In this document: in pieces, positions 31,888-41,020 of the stretch
Layout of the letters: each line of letters begins with the position of its first letter
Numbering within the stretch: the stretch's first letter is position 1
Program-made: the position numbers and the translations under genes
Notes under the pieces: generated by a model
The model's input: only the letters and a program-made list of their open reading frames with translations
Told to the model about the DNA's origin: nothing
The model's database searches: none
Source: Oidiodendron maius Zn
Taxonomy: Eukaryota > Ascomycota > Leotiomycetes > Myxotrichaceae
DNA: 64,000 nucleotides
Reading direction: 5' to 3'
NCBI GenBank assembly: GCA_000827325.1
Contig: KN832892.1
Location: 310,001 to 374,000 of the forward strand

Positions 31888-34077
31888 ATGGCACCAGCAT
31901 ACACATTTCGGCATGCAATTCAAGCCCTTAAGAACGGAGAACCTTTGTCTCGAACAACGCAGCGACTGGTATCTGAATTGAGCAAAACCGAGCGTCTCCA
32001 GCTTCTCGACGGCGATGTGCCATTCTACCAAGGTCTGCGAGAAATTCTCTGTGACCGCTACAACCGGGTCCCTTTTGTCATGGGCGCAATCCCACGCCTG
32101 GAAATCCCTGGCATCCGTTTCACGGACGGCCCTCGTGGAGTTGTTATGGGGGCTTCAACCGTCTTCCCGGTGTCCATGGCCCGCGGCGCAACTTGGGATA
32201 TTAGTTTAGAGCGACGCATCGGGGAGGCCATTGGCCTAGAAGCAAAGGCACAAGGTGCGAATTATTTCGCAGGCGTGTGTGTCAATTTGCCGCGCCATCC
32301 AGCATGGGGTCGCATCCAAGAGACGTACGGTGAGGATCCCATCCTCTTGGGAGAGTTCGGTCTTGCCCTTACACAAGGCGTCCAAAAACATATCATGGCT
32401 TGTGTTAAGCACTTCGCGCTGAACTCGATGGAGAATGCTCGCTTCCGAGTGGATGTAAAAGTTGAAGAGAACGTTCTACATGAAGTCTATCTCCCGCATT
32501 TTAGACGCATTATTGAGGGTGGCGTTGCATCCGTGATGTCTTCTTACAACGCCATTAATGGCGAATGGGCGGGTCAGAATCAATTTCTACTCACAGATAT
32601 TCTGCGGCATGAATATGCATTCGATGGGTTCGTCATCTCGGATTTTATTTTCGGCTTTCGAGACGCTCTAATGTCACTGAAGAATGGTCTAGATATCGAG
32701 GCTCCTTTCACGCAACAGAGAGGCATGTACCTTCTAGAAGCGCTGACTTCCGGAGAGCTTGACTGGTCGACCGTAGATATAGCTTGCTCACGAGTGCTAC
32801 GGAAGCAGCTTGAGTATGCATCGAACAGTGTTGCCAGTCAGATAGAATCCTCTGTCGTGTTCTGCGAGGAGCACCTGGCGTTGGCTCGGGAGGTAGCAGG
32901 TCGATCGATGGTTCTATTGAAGAATGAGCGACTTGAAATTGATAACAAGCCTCTGCTACCACTCGATACAAGGAAGATATCTAAAATTGCCGTGGTCGGG
33001 CGATTGGCAAATGTTGCAAATACTGGTGACAGGGGTTCTTCTCAAGTCTTTGCTCCTCATGTGGTAACACCAGTCGAAGGACTAAGGGTTGCCTTTCCTC
33101 AAGCTGATGTTATCCTTGAAGAAACAGATTCAGTGGAGCAGGCAAGAGAACTTGCAGAGAAGGTCGACCTCGTTGTTTGTGTGGTTGGATACGATGCTGC
33201 AGACGAGGGTGAATACGTTGTTCCTTCATTACAGTCTGATATCTGCTTGCTAGACTTATTTCCTCCCGCAGAAACAGACGAAGAAAAAGATACTCTTGCC
33301 ATTATAAAAGGTGATAGAAACAATGACAAGCTGGACTCTGCACTTGAGGTTGGTGCCGGTGGGGACCGTAGGTCGCTGAGGTTGCGACCTCGAGATACCG
33401 AATTGATCGTGGCTGTCACTGCTGCGAACCCACACACAGTTGTATCTATAATAGCAGCTGGTGCCGTTATCATGGAGGAATGGATAGACCAGATTCCTGC
33501 CGTGCTTATGTCTTGGTACGCGGGCGCAGAAGGTGGCCACGGTTTGGCTGATGTTTTGCTTGGGCGCGTTGATGCGAGTGGAAGATTGCCTTTTTCTATT
33601 CCCAAAGATGAGAGCCATCTTCCATTCTTTGATATTGATGCTACGGAAATCAAATATGATCGATGGTATGGCCAGAACTTACTCGACAAGATTGGCCAAG
33701 AAGCTAGATTTCCTCTAGGGTTTGGCTTATCATACACCACCTTCTCCTTCGCGGATCTTCGCATTGGCGCTTTGGGTCGTGGAGACACAATACAAATCCA
33801 TGTTAATGTTGCAAATGAAGGATCGCGCGCTGGAAGGCATGTGATTCAAGTCTATGGACTTATGAAGATGCCCGACTTCCCGTCTCGAGTGCTCTTAGGA
33901 TTCCTTCCGGTAGATTTGGATGCTGGACAAGTCAAGGGCGTCACCATGGACGCGTCAGTAAGACCTCTTCAGCGATGGGTAGCGGGCGAATTCGTATTAC
34001 CAACCAAGGAGGTCACAATCGAGGTTGCAGCTTATGCGGGTGATCTAAATGCAGTACGAGGGATTACATTAGTTTAG
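31888..34077 (+). CDS. GH3 beta-glycosidase, intracellular type
   Basis: Intronless, 729 residues from MAPAYTFRHAIQ. Family GH3 blocks in order: IPGIRFTDGPRGVV, VFPVSMARGATWD, GVCVNLPRHPAWGR, QETYGEDPILLGEFG, VKHFALNSMENARF, SYNAINGEWAGQN, and the nucleophile region FDGFVISDF with Asp252. The C-terminal alpha/beta sandwich (VVGRLANVANTGDRGSSQV, GAGGDRRSLRLRPRD) and a FnIII tail (GRHVIQVYGLMKMPDF) follow. The usual SDW is SDF here. No signal peptide is visible, so a cytosolic enzyme acting on imported sugar is likely. An open extension to 31759 lacks conserved features. Substrate (beta-glucoside, xyloside or arabinoside) cannot be told from sequence. Confidence 0.9.
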   Translation: MAPAYTFRHAIQALKNGEPLSRTTQRLVSELSKTERLQLLDGDVPFYQGLREILCDRYNRVPFVMGAIPRLEIPGIRFTDGPRGVVMGASTVFPVSMARGATWDISLERRIGEAIGLEAKAQGANYFAGVCVNLPRHPAWGRIQETYGEDPILLGEFGLALTQGVQKHIMACVKHFALNSMENARFRVDVKVEENVLHEVYLPHFRRIIEGGVASVMSSYNAINGEWAGQNQFLLTDILRHEYAFDGFVISDFIFGFRDALMSLKNGLDIEAPFTQQRGMYLLEALTSGELDWSTVDIACSRVLRKQLEYASNSVASQIESSVVFCEEHLALAREVAGRSMVLLKNERLEIDNKPLLPLDTRKISKIAVVGRLANVANTGDRGSSQVFAPHVVTPVEGLRVAFPQADVILEETDSVEQARELAEKVDLVVCVVGYDAADEGEYVVPSLQSDICLLDLFPPAETDEEKDTLAIIKGDRNNDKLDSALEVGAGGDRRSLRLRPRDTELIVAVTAANPHTVVSIIAAGAVIMEEWIDQIPAVLMSWYAGAEGGHGLADVLLGRVDASGRLPFSIPKDESHLPFFDIDATEIKYDRWYGQNLLDKIGQEARFPLGFGLSYTTFSFADLRIGALGRGDTIQIHVNVANEGSRAGRHVIQVYGLMKMPDFPSRVLLGFLPVDLDAGQVKGVTMDASVRPLQRWVAGEFVLPTKEVTIEVAAYAGDLNAVRGITLV

Positions 34078-34339
34078 ATAACGTAGTGGTAAGTGATGTT
34101 GGACGATACATGGTTGTAGCATTGGTCGTGTTCTAATATAGACCATACAATCTCTTGTATATAACAATTCCATTTCCATTATGATTTTACAGGAGAGTTT
34201 GAGAAGCCACAGTGCCGACATAGAGCATATTGTAAGTTGCTTAAATAATACTAGGAAAAGAGCGGGAGTTTATTCACAGCATGCTGAGCATAGCGATTGA
34301 ACTGACGTACAACTTTCCGAAGAAGACTTTGAGTTTTTC

Positions 34340-36145
34340 TTATTGATCGCAAGCATTCGAAAACAGATGCTTTAACAAGTCAACAGTAGTAGCAAATGCT
34401 GCATGTCCTTCGCCATCGTTGCACCAGAACTGTAGCATCAAGATGGTGGCTTCGACCGCCCCCTGCCAGTTGGGTGGCAGCAATTCAGAAGTCGATGAGG
34501 CCTGGGCACCCGCCAGCAAAATGAATGCACTTCGAGCAGAAGATCGCATCATTAACCACGTACCATGGTGCCTGTGGTAAAATCCTGGCTGGTTGATATT
34601 CAATCTCTCGAGATGGAAAGCAAACCCTTTTGCCGCCCACTGTCTGACCCTTGGTGCCTCTTCTCCCTCGTTCACCACTGCATAGATGAACGGCCATGAG
34701 ATCAGCTCGTGGAAGTATGTGGTGCGCCCTCTGAGAATAAATATAAGAATATCGCCGTCACCTCCTGTCGGAAACTCATGTTGCGCAATGCTCACACTGG
34801 GTGCCAATGAATCCTGCCAGGCTATGACTTGCTGAACTTTTTCGTCGGCTATCTGAGCTAGAGCCTCAAAGACCGGAGCTCGCATCTCGGTCACGATCGT
34901 TCTTATTTCATTCCTTGCTGCTGTCTCCAATCTCCAAAGTGAAATTTCAGATAGATAGAAGCACCAAGCCCGAAGACTATCAGCCCCACAACTTTCAGAA
35001 CAGCTCGGAAAGGTTCGTGGCGTGCTAAGACCCATGTCATGAAAATCAGGGAGGCCTAATTCCCACCTTAGCTCCCGCTCTGACTTCCATGATGACCAGT
35101 AAATGCTTTCCTCCGCTTCTACAATGGATCTGGACCTGTCATCGCCAAAGGGGTCAGGTTGACTACAGTACGCGAAACTCTGACAGATGGAAAGCGATTG
35201 AAGAAACATGCGCCATGCGTCGAAGGGCCGTAGATTAGACATCAGAAATACGCCAGCAAGAAATAGACATTGTGCTTGCACAACACCATTGGATCCCATC
35301 GTGGGACCGAGTCGCTTTAATGAGGCTGTAAATAATGAATTAGAAAGCGATGAGGTGACATTATCGGTAGGCACAGAAGGACTCGACAAAGGACAAGCCA
35401 GAGACCCATTCGCGCAGACAAGAAGTACGAGACACGATTCGGTATTCCAGCCTACCCCTTCCAGACAGACTTTGCGAGCTAAGCGTCGAGTACTCTGCTC
35501 ATTCAAGATCGGGTTCTTGCAGTGATCATGCCGGAAGAAGGCATCCAGCCACCGATTGCATGCCTCCGGGTGGAGCTCATCGCTGATGGATGGTGCTTCC
35601 GTGGAGGAACACAGAGGGGCTGGGCTGTATTTGCTAGAAGTTGGCACGACAGGCAGAGCAAGGTGCTGAAAAACTGGCCATTTCAGAATCACTTCCAGGT
35701 TTTCCGGTAAGAAGTTTCCGAGCGGTCTGTTATTAAGATGTACATTATTGTCCCTGTCATTCCCATACCTGGGGGCAATAGCACCATCTATAAGTGAGAC
35801 CTGTGAAATTGAATCGAGTTTTCGTTGTAGACTGTCTAGTCGCTCGATGATCACAATGCTTGCCGGATCAAAGGCGGATAGTGACCCCGGATCCGAATTG
35901 CACTCCGCTCCAATACTCGCACAAAATGAACAGGAAGGCTTTTTCTGATCACACTTGGTTCGTCGAGCACGGCAAACTTGACATGCTGTGACTGCTCTCT
36001 TTCTCGGATAGGCCGCACTTGCCCTGCTGATTGAGCCAGGTCTCTTGGTTGTAGAGCGTATCTGACTCTGTGGTAGGGGTGGTTCCTCCTGCATCGCAAG
36101 CATTGGGCAAAGGATGTGGGTTTGAAGGGCGGATTGTCGGGCCAT
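34340..36145 (-). CDS. Zn2Cys6 transcription factor of the carbohydrate cluster
   Basis: Intronless, 601 residues. The cluster uses Cys55, 58, 65, 72, 75, 82 (ACQVCRARRTKC then CSFCASIGAEC) after a basic stretch PRKRAV. The linker ERLDSLQRKLDSIS is a likely coiled-coil dimerisation element. The middle homology region includes EAEESIYWSSWKSERELRWE and LGLPDF, typical of the fungal_trans domain. An ATAAATA box lies immediately upstream of the ATG, so the true start may be Met15 or Met18. Placed between GH3 and GH93 and divergent from GH93; the natural candidate activator of the four-gene set. Confidence 0.88.
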   Translation of the reverse strand: MARQSALQTHILCPMLAMQEEPPLPQSQIRSTTKRPGSISRASAAYPRKRAVTACQVCRARRTKCDQKKPSCSFCASIGAECNSDPGSLSAFDPASIVIIERLDSLQRKLDSISQVSLIDGAIAPRYGNDRDNNVHLNNRPLGNFLPENLEVILKWPVFQHLALPVVPTSSKYSPAPLCSSTEAPSISDELHPEACNRWLDAFFRHDHCKNPILNEQSTRRLARKVCLEGVGWNTESCLVLLVCANGSLACPLSSPSVPTDNVTSSLSNSLFTASLKRLGPTMGSNGVVQAQCLFLAGVFLMSNLRPFDAWRMFLQSLSICQSFAYCSQPDPFGDDRSRSIVEAEESIYWSSWKSERELRWELGLPDFHDMGLSTPRTFPSCSESCGADSLRAWCFYLSEISLWRLETAARNEIRTIVTEMRAPVFEALAQIADEKVQQVIAWQDSLAPSVSIAQHEFPTGGDGDILIFILRGRTTYFHELISWPFIYAVVNEGEEAPRVRQWAAKGFAFHLERLNINQPGFYHRHHGTWLMMRSSARSAFILLAGAQASSTSELLPPNWQGAVEATILMLQFWCNDGEGHAAFATTVDLLKHLFSNACDQ

Positions 36146-36857
36146 ATAAATAAACCCTCACTCTACAGCACCTGCATTTCGTTCTAGTAAGAGTCCACAA
36201 TGCGCCAAGTAGTTCGCGTATTCTGACCTCCTATTCGCGCGCCTCACTCGTCTGACACCACGTCCCCTCCCAATAGAAAGTGCGGGGTGAAGGCCGTTTC
36301 AATTGGACGCATTCGCTGCCGATACTCCGCATGCTCTCCACATGTCGCGCTGTCGCAGATAGATTCGAAATACGAAGCACGGGGAGAAGAATTCTCATGT
36401 CCATCAATAAATGTCACCCAACGAAGTCAGCATAGTCACCCATATAAGCTTTCGTAACCCATTACAGCGGTGCACCACTGTTTCATAATTAGGGTAATCA
36501 ACCATAAGACCAATACATCATCCTCAGCAGGGAAAGCCATAATTCTCCAGCATTCTCCAGATTTGGGGAATAGAGAGTTCCCGACACTCCCCAAGAATAG
36601 CCTTGCGTATACTATGAATGCAGAACTGCTCCGCAATCACATTTCCCCGTGGGGAAGGATAGATTGGCACAGGGGATTACACTGTAGGCATTTCGACGAA
36701 CCTCCTCATCTTCGAGGTGCAATCACGCAGGACCATGGTATGACTATTTATAAGTCCAACGGTTTGCTCTCTTGAGACGAGTCCTCCCAACAACGCATCC
36801 TACACTCTCATTTCCAAAAGTGAAATCAGCTGTCTCTCTCCATATCCGATCACCGCC
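36146..36857. promoter_or_regulatory. divergent promoter, regulator / GH93
   Basis: Contains CCGATACTCCG (36319-36329; inverse CGGAGTATCGG) and CCGACACTCCC (36581-36591). It shares the 14-mer GCTGCCGATACTCC with the sugar-porter/GH3 promoter (36315-36328 versus 31549-31562). CreA-like GCGGGG at 36282-36287 and GTGGGG at 36649-36654. A TATA-like TATTTATAA at 36745-36753 lies ~105 bp before the GH93 ATG. Confidence 0.55.
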
Positions 36858-38018
36858 ATGCATTACGCCCAGCTCACCGGTTCCTTTTTCCTACTGCCAT
36901 GCATCCTCACGGCATCGGCTTGCGTGACACCAAACCCGACCCCGGCTGCGTTCACGGACTTTAACGATAACATTTTTTTCTTTCCGGCTGCCAATGCCGT
37001 GCAGTGGAAGACTCTCTATGCGCGTTCTCTCCAGCTTGCAGACGAATCTCTTCTTATGACGTGGGAGAACTACCCGGCAGAACCTCCCTTGGTTAGCCAC
37101 CCCATCTACAGATCGGTGGATGGCGGTGCAACCTACTCCAACTTCTCTTCCATCAAAGACCAGGTCAATGGTTGGGGCATGCGCTTCCAGCCATTCTTGT
37201 ACACTCTGCCTCAAGCGTTTGGAGGATATCCCGTCGGCACATTACTTGCAGCAGGCGTTTCTGCCCCGGAGAGTTTAGTTGGTGGTGTCTACATCGACCT
37301 CTATGTCAGTAAGGACAGTGCCAAAACCTGGAGCTTTGTCAGCCATATCGCGTATGGAGCCGGTCCCGAGACTATTACCAGTGGCAATGCCGCCCTATGG
37401 GAACCCTTTCTCATGATGTACGATGGCCTACTCGTGTGCTACTTTTCCGATCAGCGCGATCCGGCACATTCCCAAAAACTCTCACACGTAACCACCAATA
37501 ATCTACTTACCTGGTCTGCCCCAGTCAACGACGTCGCTTATTCTGCATATAATGATCGGCCGGGTATGACCACCGTTGCATACATTGCATCGACGGGGGA
37601 GTACATCATGACATATGAGTACTGCGGCTCAGCAAACTGTGCCGTACACTACAAGACGGCGTCTAACCCGCTCAACTTCAATGCCGCGACCGGCATTGCG
37701 CTGGTCGGGAATGATACCGCTCACACCGTCCCCTATGGCTCACCTTATGTCATCTGGACACCCAACCCTGCAAGTGCCAGCGGCTCCGGCGTCATTATTG
37801 TCAGCAGCGGGTCTCTTGAACCGGTTCTCATCAATGGTGATAGTGCTAATCCGTCGGGATGGGAGGTCCTCGATGTAGGACAGTGGTCCGCTTACTCGCG
37901 GAGCTTGAGGATCATTACGGTGCAGGGCAAGAAGAAGTTGTTGTTTGGTAATGGAGGAAATATGGGGAACCCGGCCTGCAACTCTGTTGCTAATGGTGTT
38001 ATTGAGGTGCCTTATTAG
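36858..38018 (+). CDS. secreted GH93 exo-1,5-alpha-L-arabinanase
   Basis: Intronless, 386 residues. The signal peptide is MHYAQLTGSFFLLPCILTAS, followed by ACVTPNPTPA. A six-bladed sialidase-like propeller: YARSLQLADESLLMTWENY and PIYRSVDGGATYSNFSSI (Asp-box-like SxDGGxTY). Catalytic glutamates appear as Glu182 (LWEPFLMMYDGLLVCYFSDQ) and Glu254 (MTYEYCG). Their spacing of 72 equals that of the two catalytic glutamates I recall for Fusarium Arb93A (E170/E242). The family releases arabinobiose from the non-reducing end of linear arabinan outside the cell. Divergent from the zinc-cluster gene. Confidence 0.9.
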   Translation: MHYAQLTGSFFLLPCILTASACVTPNPTPAAFTDFNDNIFFFPAANAVQWKTLYARSLQLADESLLMTWENYPAEPPLVSHPIYRSVDGGATYSNFSSIKDQVNGWGMRFQPFLYTLPQAFGGYPVGTLLAAGVSAPESLVGGVYIDLYVSKDSAKTWSFVSHIAYGAGPETITSGNAALWEPFLMMYDGLLVCYFSDQRDPAHSQKLSHVTTNNLLTWSAPVNDVAYSAYNDRPGMTTVAYIASTGEYIMTYEYCGSANCAVHYKTASNPLNFNAATGIALVGNDTAHTVPYGSPYVIWTPNPASASGSGVIIVSSGSLEPVLINGDSANPSGWEVLDVGQWSAYSRSLRIITVQGKKKLLFGNGGNMGNPACNSVANGVIEVPY

Positions 38019-38159
38019 ACACCCGCCGTCAAACACTAGCAAGTAGTTTAGGATCTTAACGTAAGAAAAGACATTCTTAAAATAAACAGGCAATAGAACA
38101 GGTAGCTACATTTAGTGTAAGAATTTTTATCTAAGCTCGAGGGTATACAAGACTAAGTA

Positions 38160-38560
38160 ACGTTTTCCCATGACATGATGTGGCTTGTGTTAGCATCTTA
38201 CAACAAGACAATTAAGATCTGGGATGCAGGCAGTGACCAATGCCTTCGGATGCTCGATATTGGCATAATACTGTTCGGCATGTCATTTGATACCACTAGC
38301 TCGTATCTACACACTAAAATTAGTACTATTGCTATTGGTACAGAATCAGATTCCATTATAATACCGATGATAACGGATCCTCAAAAGCCTCGATACAAGG
38401 GGTGGGCTATAAGTTCAGACATATAATTTAGAGAATCAGTTGCGGCTACCTTTAGAGTATCGGCCATCAAGTTCGGCCGTCTTAGGAAAGAGTACTGGCA
38501 TCGGTGTTAAATCCAGATTAATATGGGTATACAGCTATAAGGTTACCAACGCTTGAGAAA
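38160..38560 (+). pseudogene. NLR-type WD40 C-terminal fossil
   Basis: A short stretch resembles the last repeat and tail of fungal NACHT/NB-ARC-WD40 proteins: SYNKTIKIWDAGSDQCLRML, FDTTSSYLHTKISTIAIG, DPQKPRYKGWAISSD and, in another frame, LRLPLEYRPSSSAV. Only this tail is present; it is broken in at least one place and has no nucleotide-binding domain nearby. An old truncated copy. Confidence 0.6.
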
Positions 38561-38578
38561 GTTTGTGTACTGTACAAC

Positions 38579-39667
38579 CTAACTTTCTTCCGATAAGTTC
38601 TTGATCAGAATCCACCCGAGCATATTCACTGACACTTTCTGCCCCCACATCTCTATCTTATATATCTTGCCCTTCCCTTTAGTGTTACTCTTCCAGGCCC
38701 TCTGCCTTGCCTTCCTAAATTCCTTTTCCGCCTTGCGAAGCTGGACCCGTACCTGCCATGAACCCAGCTTTGCTAACAACTTCGTAGATTCCGCCGGCCC
38801 CGGCACCTCGAACGTGATGTCGCACACCCGCCCTTCCAGCGCCGCCATGTACTGCTGCTGCGGGGTCTGCGTCAGCGTGTCTTGGCTTAGCGGCATGATC
38901 AGAGGGTCCTTCTTCCCGATGCCCAGCAGCTTACGCATCCGACGCGTGCCGACCACTTGGACGTGAAGGCCGCGGGGAGCAAAGTATCTCTCGTTTGCAG
39001 CCTGTAGGTACGTCTTCTGTCTTGCGTACGATATGGCATATGTTCCGACGGATGCGATGAACCCCAGTGCCGCGCTAGTCGCTTGGCCCCATTCATGTGG
39101 CACTGCACCCACTCCTATGCTGGCGAGTTTGAAAAGCTGGAAAACGGCAATGGGCGAGGTCACCATATTTAGGTTATCGATGAAGGCGAGGAATTCTTCC
39201 TGTGTGAAGCCATGCTGGGTAAGTTCTGGTACCCACGCTCGTGCGAATGGCATGGTGTTGTCCGGGTGGACGCGGGGAATGAGGATGGGTAGAGGGAGCG
39301 GCGGGAAGGAGGTCGACGGAGATATGGCAGGCGGGATCGATGCGATTACTTTGGTGAGGAGCTGGGAGGATGTGACTGAGCTTTCGGTAGTGCATTTCTC
39401 GTCCACTAAGATTGGTTGCTGTTCTAGTATGGCTTCACCTGAAGTTGATGGGCGAAAAGGCCCATTAGCCTGAACAATCGCCGTGTAGGAAGGTGGGTTT
39501 GGGCTCTCTTCATAGTTGCTTGGCGAGACTCCTAGATTTAAAAGAATCCCAGGGTCGGCGGTCTCTTGTTGCATCTTCTCTCCCTCAATAAATGCGTTAG
39601 GGAGAAAACTCTCAATGTCTAGGAGGAGCGACGGAGAGAGCACAGCGGTAGCTGCCATGTTAGCCAT
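38579..39667 (-). CDS. conserved fungal protein of unknown function with two hydrophobic segments
   Basis: Intronless, 362 residues. The N-terminal ~130 residues are Pro/Ser-rich and probably disordered. A conserved block follows: FTQEEFLAFIDNLNMVTSPI, FQLFKLASIGVGAVPHEWGQ, a Gly/Ala-rich hydrophobic helix ALGFIASVGTYAIS, then YFAPRGLHVQVVGTRRMRKL and a Lys/Arg-rich tail. I recognise this layout (TQEEF.. FIDNLN, short membrane-like helices, FAPRGL) from many ascomycete proteins without an assigned function. Probably peripheral or hairpin membrane association. Complete and intact here. Confidence 0.72.
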   Translation of the reverse strand: MANMAATAVLSPSLLLDIESFLPNAFIEGEKMQQETADPGILLNLGVSPSNYEESPNPPSYTAIVQANGPFRPSTSGEAILEQQPILVDEKCTTESSVTSSQLLTKVIASIPPAISPSTSFPPLPLPILIPRVHPDNTMPFARAWVPELTQHGFTQEEFLAFIDNLNMVTSPIAVFQLFKLASIGVGAVPHEWGQATSAALGFIASVGTYAISYARQKTYLQAANERYFAPRGLHVQVVGTRRMRKLLGIGKKDPLIMPLSQDTLTQTPQQQYMAALEGRVCDITFEVPGPAESTKLLAKLGSWQVRVQLRKAEKEFRKARQRAWKSNTKGKGKIYKIEMWGQKVSVNMLGWILIKNLSEES

Positions 39668-41020
39668 AGTTGTAGAGCATTTGTCCTCTTAATCCTAAAG
39701 AGCAAAACAAACGCAGTGTTCACCAACTCTTCTGATCTCAGAGATAGAGGGAAGGCTGTTATATGCTCGTGCAGACCGTTAACTTCATTTAGCTAAGTCA
39801 CAAGGCAGTAGGATAAGATCCAATGGGTGCACATTAAGTCATGACTAAAACCCTTCGGTTGTTTGCTCTCCCCTACAAGGCGGGAAGTGTCAGCGCCATT
39901 ATTCGCGGGCGGGATGACAGGGTTTTGAAGTTGCTCGGGGAATGTAGCTAAATTCGGGAAAGGCTGGGCGCGGGTCGCATGAAGGACCGTCCGAAGCATT
40001 GCATCCACGCGGGAGCTGGGCGCGAATCTTACTGCACTGACCATGGTCAATGATCGTTGCCTGCTGTTATCTTACCACGATAAGTTAAGGCCCCAACCGA
40101 ATAAAAGCAATCGCACGAGCAATAAAATACCTGAGCCACAGTACTTTTTCTTCGCGATCGCATGTACCTTTTATTCTCGAGGTGCGTTAGGGAGCGTTAT
40201 ATGGCCTACTAGTACTACTGAGAGCCTTCTGCCTTTAAGATACCTTCTAGTTCAGTACCTACTGCCCTTAATAGGCTACAGGAGCCTCTTTATATTGTTA
40301 ATTCCGGGCTAGTTCGGCTACGAAACGGCCACCAGGATATGTATACTGCTGGAACTCAAGCAGAGAGGGGATATATGCGTGGTACATCAGCAATATATCA
40401 GCTAGATAGTCTGGTGGATGCTGCAACTGCAGTTATATCACTTATTGAGGGCCAAATTTTTGACTGTATGGAGCTGGGCAACGGTATTTAGTTAGTTTTA
40501 ATATACTGAGCATAAGGGGTACATGCAATCACGCAGAAAAAAGTACGTGGCGCAGGTACAGGTGATGGGCGGAGTCGTTAATCCTAAAGAGGAAAGGTAG
40601 GCTGGGATTTAGCTATCTAGGGATTGCGATTTAGCTGATCACCTCAATTAAGTGGAAAGCTTGTTCTGAAGGCACAAACCTTCTTTCTGTGGTGTCACGT
40701 GATGACTGATAATACATTTTCGTGTTGCAATACTCGATCTGGAGTGAATCGCCCCTACAGTGGGAGAAGCCTATTAAATACATAAGCCGTACCAAATGTA
40801 CTGTATGCCTGCGTATGTTGAGTCCTTCGGCACTCCAACATTTCGTTGCACCAGGTTGCGCACCCCTCCTAATGTTGCTCGTATCCTGTGACAAAGTAAG
40901 CGAACGGCGCAGCCTCTTGACATAAGATGCAGAAGACTCCGTAGCTTTACAACCTTCTTACTCCCTCCTGCTGCCTAAGTATCTCTCTGCTTGACTATCT
41001 AGCGCACCTTATCATTTACA
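39668..41020. other. intergenic, no gene supported
   Basis: No coding signal beyond short unrecognised frames. The last ~80 bp before 41021 are C/T-rich, as in a fungal leader. Confidence 0.35.

Noticed and set aside
33099-33788. 229-codon open frame antisense to the GH3 gene
   Set aside because: Ser-rich shadow of the coding strand with no family features; the sense strand is fully explained by GH3.
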